Shown here piece by piece: positions 45,334-52,923 of a DNA stretch of 57,389 nt. The position numbers and the translations under genes are program-made. The notes beneath the pieces are model-generated. The model was not told the origin of the DNA. It worked only from the letters and a program-made list of their open reading frames with translations, and did not search any database. How positions within the stretch are numbered: position 1 is the first letter of the stretch; each line of letters opens with the position of its first letter. The stretch lies in contig JAJFLQ010000058.1 of the NCBI GenBank assembly GCA_021772615.1, positions 1 to 57,389 of the forward strand, read 5' to 3'. The DNA is from Verrucomicrobiota bacterium (GTDB lineage: Bacteria; Verrucomicrobiota; Lentisphaeria; JABSQK01; JAJFLO01).

Positions 45334-46105
45334 CAACTCGCCCCCCCCCGACTGCATTGGATCTTGCTCTTTGTCAAACAGCGGCCATCGTCGACCGTGA
45401 CATCTGCGTCGTATCTTCCGACCCGGAAATTAGTTTCGCAATGTTACCAACAGCAGAAACGACATTAGTCGGTGAGCCGGATATTGCAAATAGGGTGGGG
45501 ATGAATAAGGGGCAATGTAGTGAACTAAATTTTTCCTGTTTTTTGGGTGAACGCCCGTAGGTGATCTGTGCATTGCTTGCCGGTTTGCTGCCACGGGCAT
45601 TATCGTCTGAAGTCGAGCGACATTTACACAGACATCCGGCGGTTATCGAGGATGAGGACGCGTCGCGAGTGTCGCCGGCTATCACCGCCAATGCGGCTGC
45701 GGCTTTACTACGGTGGAAATCAGAAACGTTAATCAGATCTTCAGCGCGCCGGATCGCCCGGATCGCGCTGAAATCTCACGCCGGGTATCCCGCGAACCTA
45801 GTGTCCTGTCTCTTCATTTAGGTGAACCAATTTGTGGCCCATTTGCGAGACGGGACTCCAGCTGGTATCGGCCGAACGGTCATCTCAAGGACATGAGCTG
45901 CCGCGTGGCGTTGTTGTGCGCGTGCAACATGGTGGTTGAATTGGCCTGCAACCTTCGCGCAACGGCAATGGTAACATTTGCAGCGAATGTTGGACATAAT
46001 TAACGGAAATTCGGGAGAAGATGCGTCGATCTTGTCAACATTGGTGAGGATAGATCATGAAATCGTACTCGCCGACGCCGGCAAGGCCACTTTCCCAGCC
46101 CCGCA
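45334..46105. other. intergenic region upstream of tpsB, no convincing gene
   Basis: About 770 bp lie between the response-regulator stop and the tpsB start. They must hold the tps promoter. A 105-codon minus-strand frame (45374-45691) is open, but it is serine-rich, lacks a ribosome binding site and matches nothing I know. An A/T-rich segment near 45480-45545 is the likeliest promoter area. I see no tRNA or recognisable riboswitch. Confidence 0.5.
45341..45349 (-). promoter_or_regulatory. nine-G homopolymer in the tpsB ribosome binding site
   Basis: Nine consecutive C on the plus strand (G on the coding strand) lie 7 nt before the tpsB ATG and overlap its ribosome binding site. Slippage here would change the spacing, and would also frameshift translation if it began at the upstream ATG (45357). 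It could allow phase variation or be a sequencing weak point. Confidence 0.45.
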
Positions 46106-47245
46106 CTACGCCGATGGCTGAGCGTCTTCCTTCCTGAAATCGTCGGCACGCTGGAGTATCTCCTGGAAGTAGTCTGTGTGCGTGATTTCGTCGACCTGCC
46201 GGTCGCGCTTCATCTCGTCGATCTCGATTCGGAGTTCGTGGATCTCGCGGCGCAGGCTTTGCTCGCGATAGTAGGCCTCCAGCGCGGCGGTCGCCATCGC
46301 GGACAAGGCCTGAGCCATCTGCTCCTTATCGCCATCGAACGGTATCACCCACCCTTTCTCGGGATCAACAGCATTGATGAGCTGGAGCACACCGATTACA
46401 TAGTCCTTGTTGTTCTTGAGCGGGATCGCAAGCATCGAATTCGACTCGTACTTGAACAGGACGCCGTAGTCCTGCGGGTAGGTAAAATCAAAATCCTTAT
46501 TGGCATTGATGTCCGGAATATTGACGTTCTCACCCGTGATCGCCGCGTGGCTGGAGACGCTGCGATGATTGGGTTTCCCCGATATAAAAATGTCGATCGG
46601 CGGATAGGGAATCGGTTCGCCGGATGTGCCGCCCATTTTGATCTTTTTTGAGCGAATATTCGAGATCACGAAACGCAGCTGATTCTCTTCCGTACGCAGG
46701 TAGATCGTGCCGGCATCGGCGTTGCATAGCAATTCAGCACCTTTAAGAATTGTCTCAAGGAGATGGTCGAGATCCTTCTCCTCGATCAGACTGATGCCTA
46801 TCGGCATCACGACATTGAGCAGCGAGTCGGAGCGGGTCCGCTCTTTCTTGATCTCTTCGAAGTGCTGTTTCTTCGCCAGTGACGACTCGATTCGAGCCTT
46901 CAGCAGAACGGGTTGAAAGGTCTTCGGTAGATGGTCGTCTGCACCGATTTCGATAAATTTCACGACACTCTCGATATCGTTGTCGTCCGAGATCATGATT
47001 ACCGGAATATCGCACAGCCGCCGATCCTGTTTGAGCGGAATGATGATGTCATAGCCGCTCATGTCCGACATCGCATTGTCCAACAGCAGCAGATCGATCG
47101 GTTCACGGTGCAGGATATCCATGACCTGCTTGCCGGTTGTCGCGGTATGAATCGTGTAGCCGAGTTCACCGAGGAAATCCACGATTTGCTCGCGAATATC
47201 CGCCGCATCCTCGGCAACCAGTATGGCGTATTTTTTTCTGGGCAT
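46106..47245 (-). CDS. response regulator with receiver, GAF and coiled-coil parts
   Basis: This is a cytoplasmic signalling protein of 379 residues. The receiver domain (about 5-125) has the acidic pair in VAEDAAD, the phospho-acceptor D56 in LLLLDNAMSDMSG and the conserved lysine in DHLPKTF. A linker helix is followed by a GAF domain (about 165-315; AGTIYLRTEENQLRF, SNSMLAIPLKNNKDYVIGVL). The C-terminal helix ends in EITHTDYFQEILQRADDFR, a pattern known on GAF proteins that sit beside adenylate or diguanylate cyclases. There is no DNA-binding or enzymatic output domain, so it probably acts by protein contact. I start at ATG 47245; a TTG lies four codons upstream. It stands alone, with no histidine kinase in the window. 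Whether it regulates the tps locus downstream or the pigment cluster upstream is unknown. Confidence 0.85.
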   Translation of the reverse strand: MPRKKYAILVAEDAADIREQIVDFLGELGYTIHTATTGKQVMDILHREPIDLLLLDNAMSDMSGYDIIIPLKQDRRLCDIPVIMISDDNDIESVVKFIEIGADDHLPKTFQPVLLKARIESSLAKKQHFEEIKKERTRSDSLLNVVMPIGISLIEEKDLDHLLETILKGAELLCNADAGTIYLRTEENQLRFVISNIRSKKIKMGGTSGEPIPYPPIDIFISGKPNHRSVSSHAAITGENVNIPDINANKDFDFTYPQDYGVLFKYESNSMLAIPLKNNKDYVIGVLQLINAVDPEKGWVIPFDGDKEQMAQALSAMATAALEAYYREQSLRREIHELRIEIDEMKRDRQVDEITHTDYFQEILQRADDFRKEDAQPSA

Positions 47246-47581
47246 GATTAGCGGCAACCCTAGCGTTGAAACACTCGAAATACAATATCAATTCGATCAG
47301 CGCAAATACCTCGACCAGATGAGGGAGGGTACGGGGTCGCAGACGACAATCTGACGGCTGTATCTCGCGAAAGCAGCTCCGGAGGCCCGTCGCCCTCCAT
47401 GGCGATTCGTCCAGACACAAGACATGTGTTGCTAAAAGCAGACGTCTGTTGCCAAAAGCATGTGGAGGGCGGATGGCCTCAGCCGCCGGCGCGTGCGTCG
47501 TTGCCTGCCGTAAGATCAACGGACTTCAGGGCAAGCGATACGCTTCTGCGTTCGCTCGCAGAGGCCTGCGACCCGCCAGGA
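47246..47581. other. intergenic region upstream of the response regulator
   Basis: It lies between the last pigment gene and the response regulator. It holds a duplicated 20-bp unit (47421-47460) and a short CTGCG/CGCAG hairpin near 47545-47562 that might end the pigment transcript, though no T-run follows. A weak -35/-10 pair (TTGCGC, 17 nt, TATTTC) is visible about 45-85 nt before the gene. No coding sequence seen. Confidence 0.4.
47421..47460. repeat. 20-bp tandem repeat, candidate operator
   Basis: Two adjoining 20-bp units (47421-47440 and 47441-47460) match at 17 of 20 positions and share GTTGC-Y-AAAAGCA. Head-to-tail sites one per two helical turns are typical of cooperative regulator binding. 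They lie about 175-215 nt before the response-regulator start. Confidence 0.5.
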
Positions 47582-48640
47582 TCACGTTTCCGGCGAGTCA
47601 CTCCCTGATTCCCAAAAATCGTAATAGTTGAACCATTGGTAGGGCGCCATGCAGCAGTGATGTTCCACACGCTCGACGTATCGCGCGATGCAATCGCGAA
47701 TTGCCTTTTTGCGGCTACGACGGGGAAAGTGAAGCCGGTCCGCGAAGGGCTCGACATACACCTTGTAGCGCGATCTTCCGTGTCTCAAACAGAACAACAG
47801 ATAAACCGGACATGCGAGCAGCGATGCAAGTATGAAAGGACCTTCCGGGAACGGTGCCGGCTCGCCGAGAAACGGTAGAACACAGTGGTGCGATGACGCC
47901 ACTGGCGGTGTGCGATCCCCGAGAATCGCGATGCATTCACCGCGATCGAGCCGCTCCTGCAGACTGATCGCGGTGTCGATCGATATCGCATCAACGAGGA
48001 TGACGTTGAGGTTCGAATGCGGGTTGGTCATCGCCAGGGCTTCGTTGAGGTAACGGGTGTTGCCCTGAAACGCGAGAGCATTGATTCGCAGGTCCGGAAA
48101 GTCGTCCATCACCGCGCGGAGCACCTCTATATTACCAAGATGCGCGCCGATAAAAACGGCGCCGCGACCAGTCCGAATCAGATCCCTGAACGGCTCCTTG
48201 TCACCCCAGTCGACATGAAGACGGTTGAGCGTTCCGGACCACGACGAAACGCGGTCACATACCGCGATTCCAAATTCGCGTAAATGCAGGAAACTTGCCC
48301 ATAGACCCGGTGGCCGGCCCAGTTCCGCCCGGCCCGCCGGCGTCGCGTACAACCGTCGCAAGTACTGCAGCGACGCTGTCCGTTCACGGCGACCGGTAAG
48401 GAATATGAAGACGATGACGGGATAGAATATTATGCCGGACAACCAGGGGCCGAGAACCCGGTAGAGCTTGACCAGGGCCAGGGTGCCGAGTCGCGAACAA
48501 CGGGCGTTGTACGACGACCAGTGACGCCGCCCCGCTGATCCGCCCGCGGCTATCCCTGTATCTGCCGACGCACCGGCAGCAGTACGATCGCGCCCGGAGG
48601 TCGGGGACTGATCGACCGCAGCAGAACCAATCACACTCAC
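47582..48640 (-). CDS. LpxL/HtrB-like lysophospholipid acyltransferase of the aryl-polyene cluster
   Basis: This is an inner-membrane acyltransferase. The catalytic HX4E motif is in GAHLGNIEVLRAV. A hydrophobic anchor (PWLSGIIFYPVIVFIFL) precedes it, and ILGDRTPP and FPEGPFILASLLACPVYLLF fit the LpxL fold. The chain ends in PYQWFNYYDFW, shared with the acyltransferase half of the fusion at the other end of the cluster (PFQWFNFYDIW), so the two are paralogues. I place the start at a GTG (48640) that overlaps the TGA of the preceding gene as GTGA, with GGAG 8 nt before it; an upstream in-frame codon at 48673 would overlap the neighbour more. The first ~45 residues are low-complexity. It is last in the pigment operon. 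The likely job is acylation of the polyene lipid anchor. Confidence 0.82.
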   Translation of the reverse strand: MSVIGSAAVDQSPTSGRDRTAAGASADTGIAAGGSAGRRHWSSYNARCSRLGTLALVKLYRVLGPWLSGIIFYPVIVFIFLTGRRERTASLQYLRRLYATPAGRAELGRPPGLWASFLHLREFGIAVCDRVSSWSGTLNRLHVDWGDKEPFRDLIRTGRGAVFIGAHLGNIEVLRAVMDDFPDLRINALAFQGNTRYLNEALAMTNPHSNLNVILVDAISIDTAISLQERLDRGECIAILGDRTPPVASSHHCVLPFLGEPAPFPEGPFILASLLACPVYLLFCLRHGRSRYKVYVEPFADRLHFPRRSRKKAIRDCIARYVERVEHHCCMAPYQWFNYYDFWESGSDSPET

Positions 48641-49497
48641 GGCGCAAGCTCCGCTGATTCCCGGAGCTTCCAAACCAGCGCACAGCCAAAAATGACGTTG
48701 TTCTTATCCCGGACAAGCGGACTATCATCGAACACCGCGCCGTCGACGTTCTCCCAGCGAATAAACGACCCCAAGGAAATACGGTCAGTAAGTCGCTTCA
48801 TCGCGCTGAACGACACAAAGAGACCGCCATAGCCACCACCGGAGTCGAATGCCTTTCGCACCACGGTCGCGTGGCGCGGCGCAACATCATAAAACAGGCT
48901 GTTGTACTCGTGATCCGTGAAATCCACACCCGCCTTAATACCGCATCGCCAGTTGTCCTTCCCAAACGGACGCTGGTTTGTATAATTAAGGGAGACCAAT
49001 CCATGCCACCCCTCGTGCGCAACACCCCCGCCGTCATCCACATCCACCGATGTCGCAGCACGTAATGCCGTGTACAGAAACAACTCGGTGTCGTCCCGTC
49101 GCCCGGAAAAGAACCATTTTGCCGCCGGCCCGAATTCAATAAGGGCGTCGATTTCCGGCATACCCTCGCGTGCTCGGTTATCGGGATCGACAGGAGGATT
49201 GCCGAAGAAGCTAACATTGGTTTCCAGATGCTCGGTCTTCACGAAAATACCGCGGATGCCCTCACGATCTGCCTGGAATATTTCGCCACGATAGATGAGA
49301 TAGGGAATTGGAAAGGCCCAATCGGTGTACTCGTCCGACCCGCGATAGTGCGGATACCGGGCATAACCGTTAAACAGCCCGAATTCCCACAGGGGGGATT
49401 CGCCGTCCGTCACTGTCCCGGCATCTGAAGATGCAGATGCAGCCTGCACGGTCAGTGCCAAAATCGTCCACAGGATAATCAGCGTTTTCAGTTTCAT
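48637..49497 (-). CDS. MipA/OmpV-family outer-membrane protein
   Basis: This is a predicted beta-barrel protein of 286 residues. I start at ATG 49497 (MKLKTLIILWTILALTVQAA), where a clear signal peptide begins; the longer frame to 49665 has no support. The mature chain shows the family features: SPLWEFGLFNGYARYPHYRGSDEY near the start, YLIYRGEIFQADREGIRG, then alternating strands, and a C-terminus FGCALVWKLRESAELAP. MipA-like proteins are thought to scaffold cell-wall enzymes or act as porins; none is known as a standard aryl-polyene gene. Its place between the ketoreductase and the acyltransferase, with a GTGA overlap to the latter, suggests a part in placing the pigment in the outer membrane. 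That role is inference. Confidence 0.78.
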   Translation of the reverse strand: MKLKTLIILWTILALTVQAASASSDAGTVTDGESPLWEFGLFNGYARYPHYRGSDEYTDWAFPIPYLIYRGEIFQADREGIRGIFVKTEHLETNVSFFGNPPVDPDNRAREGMPEIDALIEFGPAAKWFFSGRRDDTELFLYTALRAATSVDVDDGGGVAHEGWHGLVSLNYTNQRPFGKDNWRCGIKAGVDFTDHEYNSLFYDVAPRHATVVRKAFDSGGGYGGLFVSFSAMKRLTDRISLGSFIRWENVDGAVFDDSPLVRDKNNVIFGCALVWKLRESAELAP

Positions 49498-49703
49498 GAA
49501 CGTTCGTGTTCTTTCATTGCGAACAGACGATACCACGTTGGTTAAGAAGGCCGGACCGGGCGTCTCGCCTGCGGCGACTTCCACAGCGGCGTCAGGCCGC
49601 CGCACTCCGAAAGCGCTTCGCGCAAGCATGAACGTCCGATCTGCTGCTCCATCGAGCACATACATTCATGACGCAACCGGCATCGCCCCACCGCCTCGGC
49701 GCC

Positions 49704-50432
49704 TTACGCGAGACCGCCATTCACCGCGATCACCTGCCGAGTGATATATCCTGCCCGATCCGAACACAGGAAGGACACCAGCGCCGCGACGTCCTCAGGT
49801 GTACCTGCCCGCTGCATCGGGATCATCTTTTTTATTTCAGATGAGGCGTCGTCATCGGCCATGCCTGTTTCGATCAGGCCGGGCGCGACACTATTTACTG
49901 TGATACGGCGTTTTGCAAGTTCCAGCGCCAACGCCTTGGTGGCGCCGATAATGCCGGCTTTCGCCGCACTATAATTAACCTGGCCCCGATTGCCGATTTG
50001 ACCAGAGAGCGATGATATCGTGACGATACGACCGCCGCGTCGCGCCCTAACCATAGGCATGACAACCGGATGCAACACATTGTAGAACGCAGTCAGATTC
50101 GTATCGATCACATCGTCCCAGTCGCCGTCTTCCAGCGCGGGGAAGGTCTCGTCGCGGTGAATGCCGGCGTTGCACACGACGCCGTAATAGGCGCCATGCT
50201 CCGCGATATCCGATTCAAGGACCCGGCGGCAGGCAGCGCGATCACGTACATCGAATGACAGCGTTCGGCCCGATCCGTCGCAGGCACGGATCCGGCCAAG
50301 GGTCTGCGCCGCGCCGTCATCGTTGCTGCGAAAATGGACAACGACCTCAAAGCCGTGGCGCGCGAGATCGGCCGCGACCGCGGCGCCGATGCCACCACCG
50401 GCCCCCGTTACGAGAATCGGCCTTGCCGTCAT
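49704..50432 (-). CDS. 3-oxoacyl-ACP reductase (FabG-like, ApeQ role)
   Basis: This is a short-chain dehydrogenase/reductase of 242 residues that reduces the beta-keto group after each polyene elongation step with NADPH. The cofactor motif TGAGGGIG is at about residues 10-17 and CNAG at 87-90. The catalytic Ser, Tyr and Lys are in ISSLSGQIGNRGQVNYSAAKAG (about 135-157, middle residues omitted from any claim). PGLIETGM and the C-terminal VNGGLA are typical of FabG. The start codon overlaps the dehydratase stop as ATGA (50429-50432). The order ketosynthase-dehydratase-ketoreductase equals apeO-apeP-apeQ of known aryl-polyene clusters. Confidence 0.87.
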   Translation of the reverse strand: MTARPILVTGAGGGIGAAVAADLARHGFEVVVHFRSNDDGAAQTLGRIRACDGSGRTLSFDVRDRAACRRVLESDIAEHGAYYGVVCNAGIHRDETFPALEDGDWDDVIDTNLTAFYNVLHPVVMPMVRARRGGRIVTISSLSGQIGNRGQVNYSAAKAGIIGATKALALELAKRRITVNSVAPGLIETGMADDDASSEIKKMIPMQRAGTPEDVAALVSFLCSDRAGYITRQVIAVNGGLA

Positions 50433-50890
50433 TTCGGCACCTCCGTCAACGCCAAATTCAACGTTGCTGTCACCTGTGTTTTTCCGTCGTCGCGGTCTGA
50501 TACGTCGCAGTCGAATTGATAAAGGTCGGCCGAGTGATCGGCCAGCGTTGCGGTCACGATTAAATGCCGACCAGTGGTAAGCACCGGCGTTGCGATTTTC
50601 ACCTTGCGCGCACCAACAAGAAGCCCGCGCCGCGGGCTGCCCTTACGCTCACAGGCTTGTATGCCGTTGAATGCCGCGACTGCTTGCGCCATATACTCCA
50701 GTGCGATCCATCCGGGTACACCGGTATTCCCATTATGGAACAGTGAGTCTTCACGAATCTCGACTGCACAGCGAATGAAACCCAAGCCGGTCTCCACCAC
50801 ATGATCGAGCAGAATCATCGGCGGTGCATGGGGCAGAACCGCGGCCAGCGAGACCACCGCGACTTCCGTGACAGTAGGTCGTGTCGCCAT
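50429..50890 (-). CDS. hotdog-fold 3-hydroxyacyl-ACP dehydratase (ApeP/FabZ-like)
   Basis: This 153-residue enzyme removes water from 3-hydroxyacyl-ACP to make each double bond of the polyene. The start at 50890 has GGAAG 6 nt upstream and gives MATRPTV; the longer frame to 51049 adds an unrelated cysteine-rich stretch. The fold signatures are LPHAPPMILLDHV, then the catalytic region LFHNGNTGVPGWIALEYMAQ with its His and Glu, and a late RRGLLVGARKVKI strand. The chain ends in ATLNLALTEV. It lies 237 nt after the ketosynthase and overlaps the ketoreductase by 4 nt. Confidence 0.84.
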   Translation of the reverse strand: MATRPTVTEVAVVSLAAVLPHAPPMILLDHVVETGLGFIRCAVEIREDSLFHNGNTGVPGWIALEYMAQAVAAFNGIQACERKGSPRRGLLVGARKVKIATPVLTTGRHLIVTATLADHSADLYQFDCDVSDRDDGKTQVTATLNLALTEVPK

Positions 50891-51127
50891 CGTTTCTTCC
50901 AGTTTACTCGTTGTGTTCAGGTTGATCCACTGCCTCTCTAAGCGCTCTCGCGCCGCGGTACAACGAGCGACGGTCGAGCCAGTAGCATAGGTTATGCAAA
51001 ACGTCACATTACATAGACATCTTGCCTGTGCATCACGCACGGTCAGCACTGCGCTTGCGCTGCCGCCTTCCCAACGGGCCGTGCAACCCCAGCAACGGCC
51101 AGGATGGCTGTACTACGTCCACGACTT

Positions 51128-52321
51128 TCAGGTCGACCCGATCACAACAGCACAATTGTTACCGCCGAACGCGAAGGAATTGCTTAACATAACGCATCGG
51201 CCGGCCCCGGACAGCCTGTGATCCGGTGTTACAAGGGACAGCGCCGGCAACGTGGTGTCGCGATGTCCATCCCAGATATGATACGGAAATCTAACGCCGT
51301 CCGTGTTCCGCGACAACACGTTGCAGCACAATCCTATTTCGAGTGCCCCGGCCGCGCCGAGGGTATGTCCCGTGAGCGCTTTGGTCGAGCTGCACGGCAC
51401 GCCACAGCCGAAGACACGGTTGACAGCCAAACTTTCCATGGCGTCGTTCTGGACCGTGCCCGTACCGTGAAGGTTGATGTACGCAATATCGCCCGGCGCC
51501 AACCCGGCATCCGCAAGGGCGGCTCGCATCGCGGCTTCTGCGCCGGCGCCGTTTTCTTCCGGCGCCGAAATATGGTACGCGTCCGATGAATCACCAATTC
51601 CGAGAAGCGCAATGTCTGCGGGCTCGCGGGTCAGGATAAATACAGCGGCGGCCTCGCCGATCGTGATGCCGGACCGATTCCGGCTCATTGGATTGCACCG
51701 CGTCGGCGCCACCGTCTCCAGTGCGTCAAACCCCTGCAGCGTCAGTTCGCACAATGTGTCGGCGCCCCCAATGATGACCGCGTCGCAGTGGCCCGCAGCC
51801 AATAAACTTCGACCGCTTAAGAACGTTCGTGCACTGGATGCGCAGGCGGTCGACACGCTGTAGGCCGGTCCTTTCACGCCGATATACTCCGCAAGGAACG
51901 CTGCTGCGGAGCCCATCTCCTGCTGTGCGAATTCGAAATCGTCCGGAAAGGAATCGGCACCCAGACGGGATCGCATCGCAACAGTACCGGTACCTATTCC
52001 AGACGTCGATGAACCGATAACAACGCCAACACGATCACGGCCATGCCGGCGTATCAGTCCGTCGACATCATCAGCAATCTGCAGGTATGCTGCCAGGAGC
52101 AAGGCGTTGTTTCGACAGTTGTAGGCGGCCAGCCGCCTCGGGATCTGGGGCAACGCGTCGTCAACGGCACAAACAACGGTCTCCTTCCCCGGGATCAGGT
52201 CCGATGACCGGCATGTGTTGCGATAGATATCCTGCTTCAACGTCTGCGCTACCTGAGCGGTCGTCGCCCCCGCAGCGCATGTCATACCCAATCCGGATAG
52301 ATAGTAAGCGGTCTGACTCAC
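51128..52321 (-). CDS. beta-ketoacyl-ACP synthase (ApeO/FabF-like)
   Basis: This is a condensing enzyme of the thiolase fold that extends the polyene with malonyl-ACP. The nucleophile is the Cys of STACASSA (about residue 160), and the two catalytic His are in NLHGTGT (about 285) and LTGHTLGAAGALE (about 319). All three are present, so it is an active synthase and not a chain-length factor. FGGNNCAVVI closes the fold. I place the start at a GTG (52321) that overlaps the stop of the preceding gene as GTGA; this gives 397 residues, the usual length, and begins VSQTAYYLSGLGMTCAAG as family members do. The longer frame to 52558 reads through the other gene in a second frame. No chain-length-factor partner is in the window; it may lie beyond the right edge. 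Confidence 0.87.
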   Translation of the reverse strand: MSQTAYYLSGLGMTCAAGATTAQVAQTLKQDIYRNTCRSSDLIPGKETVVCAVDDALPQIPRRLAAYNCRNNALLLAAYLQIADDVDGLIRRHGRDRVGVVIGSSTSGIGTGTVAMRSRLGADSFPDDFEFAQQEMGSAAAFLAEYIGVKGPAYSVSTACASSARTFLSGRSLLAAGHCDAVIIGGADTLCELTLQGFDALETVAPTRCNPMSRNRSGITIGEAAAVFILTREPADIALLGIGDSSDAYHISAPEENGAGAEAAMRAALADAGLAPGDIAYINLHGTGTVQNDAMESLAVNRVFGCGVPCSSTKALTGHTLGAAGALEIGLCCNVLSRNTDGVRFPYHIWDGHRDTTLPALSLVTPDHRLSGAGRCVMLSNSFAFGGNNCAVVIGST

Positions 52322-52923
52322 AGACGCACCAATTCCTTCGTTAAGAAAACAAGTGTGAATCCCCAGGCCTCGTGGTTGAAGACGATAGATTGCAGGATCT
52401 CGCCATCGCCATCGCCGTACTCGATTCCAATCAATTCGCGACCGCGTCGCGTGATCCGTCGCGATCGCGTTGCGCCTGCTGTTTCGTCGAAATGTACGCC
52501 TCGACCTCGCAGGCCGGCCTCGACGGCGGCGCGCGGCCAATGCGCCAACTGGTAGCATGCCAATAAGAAATCCGGCTGCAGCGGCGCATCGAAAAATGGG
52601 GCTGCCTCGAATGACGTACGGTTGTTGCTACGCGTGAGCAGGAACGCGCGACTCCCGAACGGCGTGAGGCCGGCCATGGACACCTGGTTGGCAGTTACCT
52701 CAGTCTGCGCGAAGAAAATATATTGCTCGCCGCCATATGTTGCGCGAATCTCCTGAAACATCGATACCGGTTCTCCTATTTCGGTCGGTGCGAGTAACCG
52801 AAACGAGACTCCGGGCGCTACCACGACAGCGCCCCCGGGTCGTCGGAGGAGGAGCGCACAGCCGCAGCATTGCGTGATCGCGGCGAGCACACAGAGTCGC
52901 ATCAAGATTGGACGGGTTCGCAT
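52318..52923 (-). CDS. DUF3261-type lipoprotein of the aryl-polyene cluster
   Basis: This is a predicted lipoprotein of 201 residues. The start at 52923 (MRTRPILMRLCVLAAITQ) gives a short signal with a lipobox ending CCGC. The mature part is beta-rich, with VSMFQEIRATYGGEQYIFFA and VSMAGLTPFGSRAFLLT, as in LolA/LolB-like carriers and in DUF3261 proteins that accompany aryl-polyene genes. It could help move the lipid-linked pigment to the outer membrane; that function is inferred from context. It begins inside the last 22 nt of the halogenase-like gene and ends in the GTGA shared with the ketosynthase. Confidence 0.72.
   Translation of the reverse strand: MRTRPILMRLCVLAAITQCCGCALLLRRPGGAVVVAPGVSFRLLAPTEIGEPVSMFQEIRATYGGEQYIFFAQTEVTANQVSMAGLTPFGSRAFLLTRSNNRTSFEAAPFFDAPLQPDFLLACYQLAHWPRAAVEAGLRGRGVHFDETAGATRSRRITRRGRELIGIEYGDGDGEILQSIVFNHEAWGFTLVFLTKELVRL

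Noticed and set aside
45374..45691. 105-codon minus-strand frame in the tpsB upstream region
   Set aside because: It is serine-rich, has no ribosome binding site and matches no known family; it occupies the expected promoter region.
45785..45850. possible insertion-sequence end near AGTGTCCTGTCTC
   Set aside because: No matching inverted end, no target duplication and no transposase fragment could be seen nearby.
47421..47460. CRISPR array
   Set aside because: Only two adjoining 20-bp units without spacers and no cas genes; the same reasoning excludes 10412-10467.
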